Assembly: GCA_021827985.1 (NCBI GenBank)
Contig: JAKATL010000024.1
Span: 1 to 38,316, forward strand
Reading direction: 5' to 3'
From: a bacterium
GTDB taxonomy: Bacteria; Chloroflexota; Dormibacteria; Aeolococcales; Bog-877
Length of the DNA stretch: 38,316 bases
A program made the translations under genes and the position numbers. Positions 1 to 7,780 of the stretch are shown here, piece after piece. The notes below the pieces were generated by a model. The model saw only the letters and a program-made list of their open reading frames with translations, made no database searches and was not told the origin of the DNA. The number at the start of each line of letters is the position of its first letter. The stretch's first letter is position 1.

Positions 1-63
1 GCGCAACGTCACCGGGTGCACTCCCAGCACCTCCGCCGCCGCCTTGAGTCGCAGTAATGCCAT
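1..63 (-). CDS. N-terminus of a MerR/IS607 TnpA-type helix-turn-helix protein (runs off window)
   Basis: Read on the minus strand from an ATG at 63, 21 codons are visible before the edge. They contain LKAAAEVLGVHPVTLR, the typical first helices of a MerR/excisionase-fold winged helix, as found at the N-terminus of IS607-family serine recombinases and of excisionase-like regulators. A weak Shine-Dalgarno (GGTGG) lies just upstream. The rest of the gene is outside the window, so recombinase, excisionase or regulator cannot be decided from this stretch. The right edge of the window also shows a gene cut by foreign DNA, which favours a mobile-element origin. Confidence 0.5.
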   Translation of the reverse strand, partial: MALLRLKAAAEVLGVHPVTLR

Positions 64-110
64 GCCACCAAGTCTTACACATCACTCATGTTCGCTTAGC
101 AAGACACACC
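64..110 (-). mobile_element. Possible left end of an IS607-like element
   Basis: In the minus-strand direction this stretch precedes the partial HTH gene. It contains CTAAGCGA (97-90), whose reverse complement TCGCTTAG occurs near the right edge, where the ABC ATPase gene is interrupted. That is what two ends of one element in the same orientation could look like. The boundary with chromosomal DNA (helicase stop at 151) is not defined. Inference only. Confidence 0.25.
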
Positions 111-150
111 ACTGCTACAGACCCTCCCACAGGAGTGCCAGGGCGGCGAC

Positions 151-1392
151 TCAGCCGACCAGCTCTCCCACCGACCCGGCCAGGAGGCGAAGATCCGAGA
201 GCTGGTGCCGCTCGATGGCCCGGTGGGTGTGGCGCTCGATGTCCCGGATCTTGAGGATCTCGATGGGGGTGATCAGGGTGAGGGCCACCCCCTCCCGGCC
301 GGCCCGGGCCGTCCGCCCCACCCGGTGGACGTAGTCCTCCGGGCTGGAGGGTGCGTCGTAGTTGATCACGTGGCTGATGTCCTCGATGTCCAAGCCGCGG
401 GCGGCCACGTCGGTGGCGATGAGGAAGCGCACCTTGGAGTTCCGGAAACGCTCCAGGGCCAGGTCCCGGTCCCGCTGGCTGAGGTCCCCATGGATCACGG
501 TCACGTCGTACCCGCGGGCCAGCAGGGCGGAGTGGAGGAGGTCGGCGTTGCGCTTGGTGGCCGTGAAGATCAGCCCGGTGCGCACCTGGGGGCTGTCCAG
601 CAGCATGGTGAGCGCCTCCTCCTTCTCTGCCCAGGAGCACTCGATGCACCATTGGCGGACCGTGGGCACCAGCTCCATCTCCCCGGCCACCGAGAGGGTC
701 TCAGGCTCGCGCATGTGGCGCTCGGCGAGGCGGTGGATCCAGGCCGGCACGGTGGCGGAGAAGAGCAGCGTCTGCCGCTGCTTGGGCGTCTGCTGCAGGA
801 TCCGCTCCACGTCCGGGGCGAAGCCCATGTCCAGCATCCGGTCGGCCTCGTCCAGCACGGCAAAGCGCACCCCGTTCAGCCGCAGGCTGTGGCGCTGCAG
901 GTGGTCCAGCACCCGGCCCGGGGTACCGACCACCACCGCCGGGTGCCGCCGCAGGACGTCCAGCTGCCGTCCCATGGAATCGCCGCCCACGATGGCCAGG
1001 ATCTCCACCTTGAGGTGGGCGGCCAGCTTCTCGAACTCCAGGGTCACCTGGGCGGCCAGCTCCCTGGTGGGGCAGAGGACCAGCGCCTGGACGTCGGGGC
1101 TGCCCACCTCCACCCGCTCCAGCACCGGGACCGCGAAGGCGGCGGTCTTCCCTGAGCCGGTCTGGGCCCCGCCGATCAGGTCCCGACCCAGCAGCGCGCG
1201 GGGGATGGTGAGCGCCTGGATGGGCGTTGGGTGGCTGTAACCGACCCGCTGCAGGGTCTGGAGCATCCCCTCGGACAGCCCCAGCTCGGCGAACGTGGCG
1301 GTGGGGAGCGGGGCGGCAGGTGCGGCCCCTGAAGAGACGGGGGCGAAGGTGCGGACCTGTGGTCGGAACGGGCGTCTAGATCGAACTGGCAA
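151..1392 (-). CDS. DEAD-box ATP-dependent RNA helicase
   Basis: 413-residue RecA-like two-domain helicase, of the length of short DEAD-box proteins (RhlE/CshA type). Visible motifs in order: Q-motif region with PTPIQ, motif I AQTGSGKT, Ia PTRELAAQ, GG, TPGR, motif II DEAD, motif III SAT, motif V ATDVAARGLD, and motif VI HRVGRTARAG. It lacks the long basic C-terminal tail of many cold-shock helicases. It probably unwinds RNA in ribosome assembly or mRNA decay in the cytoplasm. Start: a TATAGT box at 1405-1400 is followed 7 bases later by TTG at 1392; in-frame GTG codons at 1395 and 1401 are alternatives, but 1401 overlaps the box. Transcribed away from the HAD gene at 1494. Confidence 0.95.
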   Translation of the reverse strand: MPVRSRRPFRPQVRTFAPVSSGAAPAAPLPTATFAELGLSEGMLQTLQRVGYSHPTPIQALTIPRALLGRDLIGGAQTGSGKTAAFAVPVLERVEVGSPDVQALVLCPTRELAAQVTLEFEKLAAHLKVEILAIVGGDSMGRQLDVLRRHPAVVVGTPGRVLDHLQRHSLRLNGVRFAVLDEADRMLDMGFAPDVERILQQTPKQRQTLLFSATVPAWIHRLAERHMREPETLSVAGEMELVPTVRQWCIECSWAEKEEALTMLLDSPQVRTGLIFTATKRNADLLHSALLARGYDVTVIHGDLSQRDRDLALERFRNSKVRFLIATDVAARGLDIEDISHVINYDAPSSPEDYVHRVGRTARAGREGVALTLITPIEILKIRDIERHTHRAIERHQLSDLRLLAGSVGELVG

Positions 1393-1493
1393 CACCCCCA
1401 CTATATCCCGGCGGGTGGGGGGCCCGGCCTGGGGAGATCAGGGGTGCCCCGCCGATCGGCGAGAATGGCAGCTGTGGGCGAGCTGAGAGGTGG

Positions 1494-2345
1494 GTGGCGG
1501 GCGCGCCGGCGGGCAGGCTGGTGAGGCTCCTCTTCACCGATCTGGACGGGACGCTGCTGGATCGGCGCCTCACCCTGGATCCCGTCGACGTCGAGGCGGC
1601 CCATCGCGCCCAGCAGGCCGGAAACCTGGTGGGGATCGCCACCGGCCGGATGTACCGCTCGGCCCTTCCCTATGCCCTCCAGCTGCAGACGCGCCTGCCC
1701 CTGATCTGCTACCAGGGGGCGCTGATCCAGGAGCTGCCGGGGGAGGGGGCGGGGGAGGTCCTCTACCGAAGAGAGGTGCCGGCGGAGGTGTCGCGGCCGG
1801 TTCTGGAGCTGGCCCACCGAAGGGGCTACTCGGTCAACGTCTACCAGGACGACCAGCTGCTGGTGGAGGCGCAGAACGCTGACGTGGCCTTCTACACCAG
1901 CGTGGCGCAGATCGAGGCGGTGGTGGCCACAGATCCCCCCCTGGAGGAGCGGCTCGACCGGGGCAGCACCAAGATGACCCTGGTCACCGCCGACCTGGAC
2001 CGCTTCCCCCGCCTGCTCGCCGAGGTCTCGGAGCTGGTGGGGGATCGGGCCGAGGTCACCAGGTCGCTGGTGGGGTTCTGTGAGATCACGGCCAAGGGGG
2101 TGAACAAGGGGGAGGCGCTCCTCTGGCTCTGCCGCCACCTGGGGGTGGACCCCCAGCAGACCATCGCCCTGGGAGATGCTCCCAACGACCTGCCCATGCT
2201 CCGGGCCGCCGGGACCGCGGTGGCCGTGGAGGGGGCGGCCGAGGAGGTGAAGGCGCAGGCGTCGCTGGTGGTGCCGGGGCCGGGAAGGGGAGGGCTGGCG
2301 GCGGCGCTGGCGCAGCTCGGGCTGGACCGGGACCAGGCGAGTTGA
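1494..2345 (+). CDS. HAD-superfamily (Cof-type) phosphatase
   Basis: 283-residue Cof/IIB-type HAD hydrolase, a cytoplasmic Mg-dependent phosphatase usually acting on sugar or nucleotide phosphates. Motif I is DLDGTLLD near residues 17-24, motif II is the ATGR segment, motif III the Lys in TAKGVNKGEAL, and motif IV GDAPNDLPML near the C-terminus. The length and the large C2-type cap between motifs II and III fit the Cof family. GTG at 1494 is used; a second GTG at 1521 lies just before motif I. The gene overlaps ychF by 4 bases (TTGA), so the two are probably co-translated. Substrate unknown. Confidence 0.92.
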   Translation: MAGAPAGRLVRLLFTDLDGTLLDRRLTLDPVDVEAAHRAQQAGNLVGIATGRMYRSALPYALQLQTRLPLICYQGALIQELPGEGAGEVLYRREVPAEVSRPVLELAHRRGYSVNVYQDDQLLVEAQNADVAFYTSVAQIEAVVATDPPLEERLDRGSTKMTLVTADLDRFPRLLAEVSELVGDRAEVTRSLVGFCEITAKGVNKGEALLWLCRHLGVDPQQTIALGDAPNDLPMLRAAGTAVAVEGAAEEVKAQASLVVPGPGRGGLAAALAQLGLDRDQAS

Positions 2346-3445
2346 GCCTCTCGGTGGGCATCGTGGGGCTGCCCAATGCGGGCAAGTCGACCCTCTTCAA
2401 CGCGCTCACCAGGGCCCACGCCGCGGTGGGGGCCTTCCCCTTCACCACCATCGATCCCTCCACCGGGGTGGTCCCCGTCCCCGACCCGCGCCTGGCGCAG
2501 CTGGCCGAGGTCTTCCAACCCCCTAGGGTCATCCCCGCCACCGTGACCTTCACCGACATCGCCGGCCTGGTCCGCGGCGCCCACCGCGGGGAGGGGCTGG
2601 GGAACCAGTTCCTCGGCCACATCCGCAGCGCCGACGCCATCGCCTTCGTCCTGCGCTGCTTCGCGGCCTCCGACGTGGGCCACGTCGAGGGCGACGTGGA
2701 CCCGCTCCGGGATCTGGAGATCCTGGAGCTGGAGCTGGCGCTGGCGGACCTGGCCACCCTGGAGCGCCGGCTGGACCGGGTGGGCCGGGTGGCCAGGGCC
2801 GGGGCCGGGGGCAGGCAGGCGCGCCTTGAGGTGGAGCTGATCGAGCGGCTCAGGCAGGGGCTGGAGAAGGGGGAGCCGGCCCGGAGGATCGAGGTGGCGG
2901 AGGAGGAGGCGGCGCTCCTGCGCGAGTTCCAGCTGCTGACCGCCAAGCCGGTGGTCGTGGTGGGCAACGTGGATGAGGACTCCCTCCAGGGGGACCTCCC
3001 GGCGGCCGCGCTGCCGGTGCGGCAGCGGGTGCTGGAGGAGGGTGCGGAGTTCGTCGCCGTGTCCGCCAAGTTGGAGGCGGAGCTTTCCGAACTCGAGCCC
3101 GCCGATGCCCAGGAGTTCCTCTCCCAGCTGGGGCTCTCCGAGACCGGCCTCGGTCAGCTGAGCGCTGCCGGCTATCGGGCCCTCTCCCTCATCACCTTCT
3201 TCACCGCGGGGGAGAAGGAGGTGAGGGCCTGGACGGTGCGCCGGGGGGCCACCGCCGTCGACGCCGCTGCCGCCATCCACACGGACTTCGCCAAGGGCTT
3301 CATCCGGGCGGAGGTCTGCCGCTGGGACGAGCTGGTGGCGACCGGCGGCTACGCGGGTGTGCGGGAGCGCGGCCAGCGCCGGTTGGAGGGGCGGGACTAC
3401 CTCACCCAGGACGGCGACGTGATGCACTTCCTGTTCAACGTCTAG
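2342..3445 (+). CDS. ychF: Obg-family redox-responsive ATPase YchF
   Basis: 367 residues, the normal YchF/OLA1 length. The P-loop GLPNAGKST lies at about residues 9-17, G2 is PFTT and G3 DIAG. The G4 position reads NVDE rather than NKxD, as in the YchF group that prefers ATP to GTP. A coiled segment (about 150-200) follows, and the C-terminal TGS domain ends with DYLTQDGDVMHFLFNV, the family hallmark. It binds ribosomes and is linked to translation and the oxidative stress response. The TTG start overlaps the preceding stop as TTGA, and no closer alternative keeps the P-loop N-terminus intact. Confidence 0.97.
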   Translation: MSLSVGIVGLPNAGKSTLFNALTRAHAAVGAFPFTTIDPSTGVVPVPDPRLAQLAEVFQPPRVIPATVTFTDIAGLVRGAHRGEGLGNQFLGHIRSADAIAFVLRCFAASDVGHVEGDVDPLRDLEILELELALADLATLERRLDRVGRVARAGAGGRQARLEVELIERLRQGLEKGEPARRIEVAEEEAALLREFQLLTAKPVVVVGNVDEDSLQGDLPAAALPVRQRVLEEGAEFVAVSAKLEAELSELEPADAQEFLSQLGLSETGLGQLSAAGYRALSLITFFTAGEKEVRAWTVRRGATAVDAAAAIHTDFAKGFIRAEVCRWDELVATGGYAGVRERGQRRLEGRDYLTQDGDVMHFLFNV

Positions 3446-3511
3446 AGGGACCAATCAGAGCCGGCGGCGGCCGATGCCTGCCTGCCCGGCGCGGAAAGGC
3501 CGGTCTTTGAG

Positions 3512-3539
3512 TTGTCGGGCTACGCAGGTTGGCTATCCT
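3512..3539 (+). promoter_or_regulatory. Predicted promoter of the PASTA protein gene
   Basis: TTGTCG (3512-3517) and TATCCT (3534-3539) are separated by 16 bases. The ATG at 3547 follows the -10 box by 7 bases, which would place transcription start at or next to the start codon (leaderless). No ribosome-binding site is visible. Confidence 0.4.
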
Positions 3540-3546
3540 GGCGCCG

Positions 3547-4284
3547 ATGGGTCAACCGACCTCTCGCCGGGGGAACCTTCCGCAGGCCGCCAGGGGGGTG
3601 GCGGCGGCCACGGTGGCGGCCGCGCTCCTCAGCGTCTTCATCGCTGGGCCCGTCCGACCGGCGGCTCCGCTGCCGGTGGGCCTGGCCGCCGCCCTGCGCC
3701 AGACGCTCTGGTCCGCCGGCCAGGGCCGGGAAGCCTTCGCCGTTCTCTGGACCCGGGTCAGCGACCGGCGGCTGCTGGAGATCGGCGGGCTGGCCGGTGA
3801 GGTGACCTCCGGCCCCGGCGTCTCGGGGGCGTACGTAGCCCTGGTGGCAGGAAACTTCACCCTGCCAGCGCCTCCATCCCCCCCCACGGCCGCCGCACCC
3901 GGGCCGGTGCGCCACCGGCGGTTCCTGGAGGTGGTCGTGCCGGTGGCCACCTCTCTCGTCGCCTCCAGCCCGGATTACAGCCCGCCCTCCGGCTACCTCT
4001 CGAACTTCCTCAATTCGGCCCCGCCCCTGTCGTGGCTGGGCCCGGTCCACAGCGGCCGGCTCCCGGCGCTGCTGTCCACGCCCCCCGGCACCGTCCCAGA
4101 CGTCCAGTGGCTGAACATCGCCCAGGCCCTGGGAGTCCTTGGCCGGGCTCATCTCGGAGTCGCCGTGGGGACGGTTTCCCACGGGTGGCAGCCGACGGCC
4201 GAAACCGTGCTCGTGCAGGCCCCTGGGCCCGGGGCCAGGGCCCGCCGCGGCGAGGTGGTGCGTCTCACCATCTCGCTGCCCTGA
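3547..4284 (+). CDS. Membrane-anchored protein with C-terminal PASTA domain
   Basis: 245 residues. A basic N-terminus (QPTSRRG) is followed by one hydrophobic segment (about residues 17-38), indicating a signal anchor with an extracytoplasmic body. The last ~65 residues start VPDV and end QAPGPGARARRGEVVRLTIS, matching the PASTA fold known from penicillin-binding proteins and Ser/Thr kinases that sense peptidoglycan. The middle (about 45-180) is Pro/Ala-rich and not recognised. ATG at 3547 is preferred over TTG 3529 because it lies 7 bases after a -10-like box. Monocistronic between ychF and a convergent gene. A cell-wall-sensing or adhesion role is inference. Confidence 0.7.
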   Translation: MGQPTSRRGNLPQAARGVAAATVAAALLSVFIAGPVRPAAPLPVGLAAALRQTLWSAGQGREAFAVLWTRVSDRRLLEIGGLAGEVTSGPGVSGAYVALVAGNFTLPAPPSPPTAAAPGPVRHRRFLEVVVPVATSLVASSPDYSPPSGYLSNFLNSAPPLSWLGPVHSGRLPALLSTPPGTVPDVQWLNIAQALGVLGRAHLGVAVGTVSHGWQPTAETVLVQAPGPGARARRGEVVRLTISLP

Positions 4285-4479
4285 GTCCGGTGGGGCCGGG
4301 TCCCGGGCTTGGGCATCTTCGCGGACGGCCCGCGATGCGCGGCCCGAAGCCGTAGCCGGGTTCGCACTGGAGGACGGCGCCGGCCCGTCATCCGGGATTC
4401 AGGTAACCCCAGGGGCCCCGATAGACACACCGGACCCGCCGACTCCGCTCCTTGGGACGTGCACCCACCGCTGCAGTCC
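4285..4479. other. Convergent intergenic stretch, nothing recognised
   Basis: About 195 bases between the PASTA gene (forward) and the frameshifted membrane gene (reverse). No credible reading frame, tRNA or strong hairpin with T-run was seen. Confidence 0.4.
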
Positions 4480-5009
4480 TCAATTGGACGGTGGGCCCGA
4501 CCCCAAAAGATGGGCGCACACCAGGTAGCGGGTGAGCGCCCCCAGCGCCAGCAGGGACATGAGGAGCGAGGAGAGGGCCGCGCCGAAGTCGAGGAAGCTG
4601 GCGCCATTGAAGCCGGCCCCGATGACCATCGCTGCGGCCAGCACTGACAGCGCCGCCACCGGCCCCCCGCGGACCGTGACGGCACTCACGGCGAGGACCA
4701 GGGCCATGGCTCCGACCCCCAGCCCCAGGATCGCGTGGGCCGCCATGGCCGGAGGCCCCGAGCTGATCGCCCAGGCGACGGTGCGGGCCGACCCCGTGAA
4801 GTAGTCCGGGGGCTGAGCCCCCGGGTGGTGGCCGGCACCGTGACGTAGAGGTTCACCACCATGCCGACGGCGATCTGGAGGATCACCAGGAGCGCGGTCC
4901 AGAGCGTCAGCCGCCGCAGCGCGGACTGCCGGCGCGAGGACTCCGGTCGGCCGGTCGCGGGCGCCTTTCCCAACGGCCTGGGACTAGGGACGCGGCCCCC
5001 CCGCCTCAA
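4480..5009 (-). pseudogene. Small four-helix membrane protein, broken by a frameshift
   Basis: Two reading frames on the minus strand together encode one membrane protein. The N-terminal frame (from about 5009) has a basic lead, then LWTALLVILQIAVGMVVNLYVTVPA (first helix and a conserved-looking loop). The C-terminal frame (to 4480) holds three more hydrophobic segments. The frames join at about 4825-4832: adding one base in the CCACCACCC run restores a continuous loop reading HPGAQPPDYFTG, leading directly into the second frame. Either a recent single-base deletion or a sequence error. The N-terminal ~35 residues may not be translated; an internal start is possible. Function unknown. Confidence 0.6.
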
Positions 5010-5096
5010 CGGTCCGCGGGCGGGTGCTCGTCCTTGTGGCAGAGCGGCCGGGGGCGGACCGGGGGCACCGCCTTCCAGCGGTGCCCGGAACCCGTG
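5010..5096. other. Short gap, nothing recognised
   Basis: GC-rich spacer between two reverse-strand genes; no feature supported. Confidence 0.3.
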
Positions 5097-5594
5097 TCAT
5101 CCCGAATCCGCCCACCTCAGGACCCGGAGGGCTCTCAGGGTGTTCCAGCGGCTCGGCCGTCCCTCCTCACCGTCCACGGGGAAGTGCAGCCTGCCGGGGT
5201 GCGGGTTCTCGAGTGGCCAGCGGCCCTCGGGATCGGCCTTGGACCGCACCAGCCCCACCGCTTCCGCCACGCGGGGGTCGGGCCCGGCCCCCGCCGAGCG
5301 CAGGAAGTCGAGGCCCCGCAGCACGTCGTAGTGCCAGTAGGTAGGGAACGAGAAGAGGTCCCATTCGGGGTCGATCACCTCGCCGTTCGAGAGCCGCCGC
5401 CGCATCCGCCGCTCCAGCAGGTACTCCTGCCCCCGCAGGCGGACGTCGTGGACGCGGGGCGACCCGCCGGTGGCTCTCTCGTACTCTAGGAGCCCGGAGA
5501 GCACCTCCTCCTCGGCGGGAGCGCCGAGGAGGTCCCGCTTCACCTGCCAGCGGACGGCGGGGTCGGAGTCGAGGAGCCACTCCAGAACGTCCAC
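5097..5594 (-). CDS. Prenyltransferase/squalene-cyclase-like protein, apparently internally deleted
   Basis: 165 residues. The N-terminus LLDSDPAVRWQVKRDLL matches how actinobacterial and chloroflexal squalene-cyclase-like proteins of about 300 residues begin. The C-terminal ~130 residues match their end (GLLEYERATGGS, EYLLERRM, WHYDVLRGLDFLR, GRWPLENPHPGRLHFP, RWNTLRALRVLRW). From memory of the family, about 130-150 residues of alpha/alpha repeats between the two parts are missing, joined near residue 30. The reading frame is intact, so a short protein may be made, but the toroid would be incomplete. GTG at 5594 is chosen because TAAGAT (5608-5603) precedes it by 8 bases. Function unknown. 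Confidence 0.65.
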   Translation of the reverse strand: MDVLEWLLDSDPAVRWQVKRDLLGAPAEEEVLSGLLEYERATGGSPRVHDVRLRGQEYLLERRMRRRLSNGEVIDPEWDLFSFPTYWHYDVLRGLDFLRSAGAGPDPRVAEAVGLVRSKADPEGRWPLENPHPGRLHFPVDGEEGRPSRWNTLRALRVLRWADSG

Positions 5595-5602
5595 GACCGC
5601 GC

Positions 5603-5608
5603 ATCTTA
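5603..5608 (-). promoter_or_regulatory. -10 box of leaderless prenyltransferase-like gene
   Basis: TAAGAT on the minus strand, 8 bases before the GTG start at 5594; no ribosome-binding site between. Confidence 0.4.
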
Positions 5609-5631
5609 GCCGCAGGGGGGCCCCGCGGATG

Positions 5632-5847
5632 TCAGGCCAGCGGATCTCCCACGGGGGCCACAACCAGGTGACCTCGGTCCACCTCCAGGATCAGGACCAC
5701 CTCACCCGTGGAGATGCGGTTCCCCACGGCGCTGACCGCCGGCCAGTCCTCACCCCGAGCCCGGACCTTGCCCAGGTGTATCGACCCGGGGATATCGGCG
5801 GAGACCACCCCCTGCTCGCCGAGCAGCGCCTCGATGCCGTTCAGCAC
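5632..5847 (-). CDS. NfeD-type OB-fold domain protein, lacking membrane part
   Basis: 71 residues resembling the C-terminal OB-fold of NfeD proteins: LLGEQGVVSADI, then GKVRARGEDWPAVS and VLILEVDRGHLVVAPV. NfeD proteins partner with SPFH/stomatin proteins, and here the domain directly follows an SPFH gene. Normal short NfeD (NfeD1b) has N-terminal transmembrane helices; none is present. The frame is open upstream only to the SPFH stop codon at 5893-5895, with which it is in frame, so just 16 codons separate the SPFH stop from the GTG at 5847. It could be a truncated remnant, a soluble OB protein, or a readthrough extension of the SPFH protein. Confidence 0.6.
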   Translation of the reverse strand: MLNGIEALLGEQGVVSADIPGSIHLGKVRARGEDWPAVSAVGNRISTGEVVLILEVDRGHLVVAPVGDPLA

Positions 5848-5892
5848 GATCCGCCGACCATTCGGACTGTCGCCTCGAAGGCCCGGGGCTGC

Positions 5893-6885
5893 CTACCCCG
5901 CCTTGGGCCGGCCGCGTCGGGGCGGCTCCGGGGACGGCGCGGACGAGGCAGCGCCGGTCGTGCCGTTGGCGGATGCCTCCGCTCCACCGCCGCGGGTGGC
6001 TCCCGCCAGCGCCTCGGCCGCTCCCATGAGCCCAGCGAAGTCGGCGGGAACAACCAGCTTGGAGTTGGGGCTGTCGGCCAGCCGGGCGAGGTTCTTGAGC
6101 TGCCAGTAGGCGAGGACGTCGCTGCTGGCCCGTCCCTCATGCACCGCCCGGGCGACCGCCGCGATCGCCGCAGCCTCGCCCTCGGCCTCCAGGATCTGGG
6201 ACTGCTTCTTGGCCTCCGCCGCCAGCACCGTGGCCTGCTTCTGTGCCGTGGCCCTGGTGATGTTGGCTTGCGCCTCGCCCTCGGCCTGGTTGATGGCCGC
6301 CTGCTTGTCCCCTTCGGACTTCAGGATCACTGAGCGCTTGTGCTGGTCCGCCTCCTTCTGCTCCTCCATCGCCCGGAGGATGTTCTGGGGCGGGAGGATG
6401 TCCAGGACCTCGATCCGGTTGACCCTGACTCCCCACTTCTCGGTGGCGTCGGCGATGTGCTCGCTGAGCAGGGTGTTGATCTTCTGGCGCTCCGAGAGGG
6501 CCTCGTCCAGAGTCATGGTGCCGAACACCGCCCGCAACGCGGTCCGCCCGATCTGATCGATGGCCACCAGGTAGTCCTGCACCTCAAAGAGCGCCTTGTT
6601 GACGTCCACCACCTGATGGAAGATGGTGGCCGACACCCCCACCGCCACATTGTCCTTGGTGATCACGTCCTGCTTGTCGCCGCGCCGGGGCACCTCGCGC
6701 ATGTCCACCCGGGTCATGCTGTCCACGATCGGGAGCAGGAAGATCAGCCCCGGGTTGTGGGTGGCGTGGAAGCGGCCCAGCCGCTTGACCACCCCCTTCT
6801 GGCCCTGCTGCACCACCCGGACCGTGACCCGCACCAGGATGGCGAGCAGGACCACCACGACGATCAGGGCGATCAGGCCTCCCAT
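5893..6885 (-). CDS. SPFH/band-7 (stomatin-like) membrane protein
   Basis: 330 residues. One N-terminal hydrophobic segment (about residues 2-24), then an SPFH domain (QQGQKGVVKRLGRF, TKDNVAVGVSATIFHQVVD, LRAVFGTMTLDEALSERQKIN, WGVRVNRIEVLDILPP), then a long Ala/Glu/Lys coiled coil with IILKSEGDKQAAI-like and EAEGEAAAI repeats, and a Gly/Ala/Pro tail. This is the QmcA/stomatin layout, forming oligomeric membrane microdomain scaffolds linked to membrane protein quality control. The ATG at 6885 directly precedes the membrane segment and follows TACCGT by 7 bases; the frame opens further upstream to 6936. Paired with the NfeD-like domain downstream. Confidence 0.93.
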   Translation of the reverse strand: MGGLIALIVVVVLLAILVRVTVRVVQQGQKGVVKRLGRFHATHNPGLIFLLPIVDSMTRVDMREVPRRGDKQDVITKDNVAVGVSATIFHQVVDVNKALFEVQDYLVAIDQIGRTALRAVFGTMTLDEALSERQKINTLLSEHIADATEKWGVRVNRIEVLDILPPQNILRAMEEQKEADQHKRSVILKSEGDKQAAINQAEGEAQANITRATAQKQATVLAAEAKKQSQILEAEGEAAAIAAVARAVHEGRASSDVLAYWQLKNLARLADSPNSKLVVPADFAGLMGAAEALAGATRGGGAEASANGTTGAASSAPSPEPPRRGRPKAG

Positions 6886-7226
6886 GAAGGGGACGGTATC
6901 AGAGTTGGAGCGGAAACGGATCGCAGCCCCGTGCACGGCCCGGCCCTACTCCTCTGGGGGTAGATTGACGATCCGGTGACGGGGCTTGCGCTCCACAAGA
7001 TGGTGTGGTTTAATCCTCCCCGGGCACAAGATGTGGCCCCACACGCATCGCCCACGCAGGCAGTGGGCGCTGGCAACGCTTCGTCCCCTCCTTCGCCGAT
7101 AAGACCCCCTCCCGCCTGGCGCTCGCTGCCTGCACCCTGATCCCACCCGGGCTCCCCCTGCCCTTTGGGTAAACTGGCGCCGCGCCCGATCTGAAGCCAC
7201 CGCGCACCACCACCCGGGAGCCTCAC
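6886..7226. other. Divergent intergenic region
   Basis: About 340 bases between the reverse SPFH gene and the forward 7227 gene. Frames inside it have unlikely composition. A TAAACT box (7170-7175) could serve the forward gene, 51 bases ahead of its start, but no good -35 box is seen. No RNA gene recognised. Confidence 0.4.
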
Positions 7227-7739
7227 TTGGCCAGAAGAACCAGGCACCGCGCCAGCGGAGCTGCGCGCAAGCGTCCCGCCACCGCTCCCCGACCGAGTCC
7301 GGGCGCGGAAGCGGCTGCGCCGGAGAGCCATGCGACCCCGGTCGCCGGGACCCTGCCTCAGGCGGAGGCCGCGCCGGCAGCCCACAACGCCGGGACCACC
7401 TCCCTTCTGCCCCGGCGCAGGCCTGCCGCCGAACCACAGCCCAAGGTGGCGGAGCCGGCCCCGGCGGAGCCGGCCGCGGTAACCAGGGCGGCCGCCCAGC
7501 CGCCCCCCCCCGCCGCGGCGACGCCGGGGACCGGGGAGAGCCTCCTTCCCCGCCGGGGTAAGGTCGCCGGGCGCGCGGAGCGGAGGCGGCAGCAGGAGGC
7601 CGCCCTGGAGCCGCTGGGGGAGGACCCCGCGGTCCCCCTGGACCGTACCCCCTACCTCATCCTCGATCTGCGTCGGGTCGCCCTGGTGTCGGGGCTGCTG
7701 GCCATCTTGGTGGTCCTGGGGTACTTCTTCCTGCACTGA
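7227..7739 (+). CDS. Low-complexity basic protein with C-terminal membrane anchor
   Basis: 170 residues. The first ~100 residues are rich in Ala, Pro, Arg and Thr, with two copies of a SLLPRR motif (near 60 and 107), and are probably disordered. A charged stretch (RAERRRQQEAALEPLGED) precedes one hydrophobic helix (about residues 150-168) ending in FFLH. This is a tail-anchored or type II layout. TTG at 7227 follows GGGAG by 8 bases. The next gene, only about 40 bases downstream, is an ArsA/Get3-like ATPase; Get3 proteins insert tail-anchored proteins, so the neighbourhood is suggestive but no link is shown. No family recognised. Confidence 0.6.
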   Translation: MARRTRHRASGAARKRPATAPRPSPGAEAAAPESHATPVAGTLPQAEAAPAAHNAGTTSLLPRRRPAAEPQPKVAEPAPAEPAAVTRAAAQPPPPAAATPGTGESLLPRRGKVAGRAERRRQQEAALEPLGEDPAVPLDRTPYLILDLRRVALVSGLLAILVVLGYFFLH

Positions 7740-7768
7740 CCGGCCTGGGGGCCGAGGGGACCCGAACG

Positions 7769-7774
7769 TATACT
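7769..7774 (+). promoter_or_regulatory. -10 box of leaderless arsA-like gene
   Basis: TATACT, a near-consensus -10 element, ends 6 bases before the ATG at 7781. There is no Shine-Dalgarno between them, so the transcript probably starts at the A of the start codon. No convincing -35 box. Confidence 0.55.
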
Positions 7775-7780
7775 CCCGGA

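Noticed and set aside
205..1155. Long forward open frame across the helicase gene
   Set aside because: Antisense shadow caused by high GC; His/Gly/Pro-rich product with no domain, fully overlapping a clear DEAD-box helicase.
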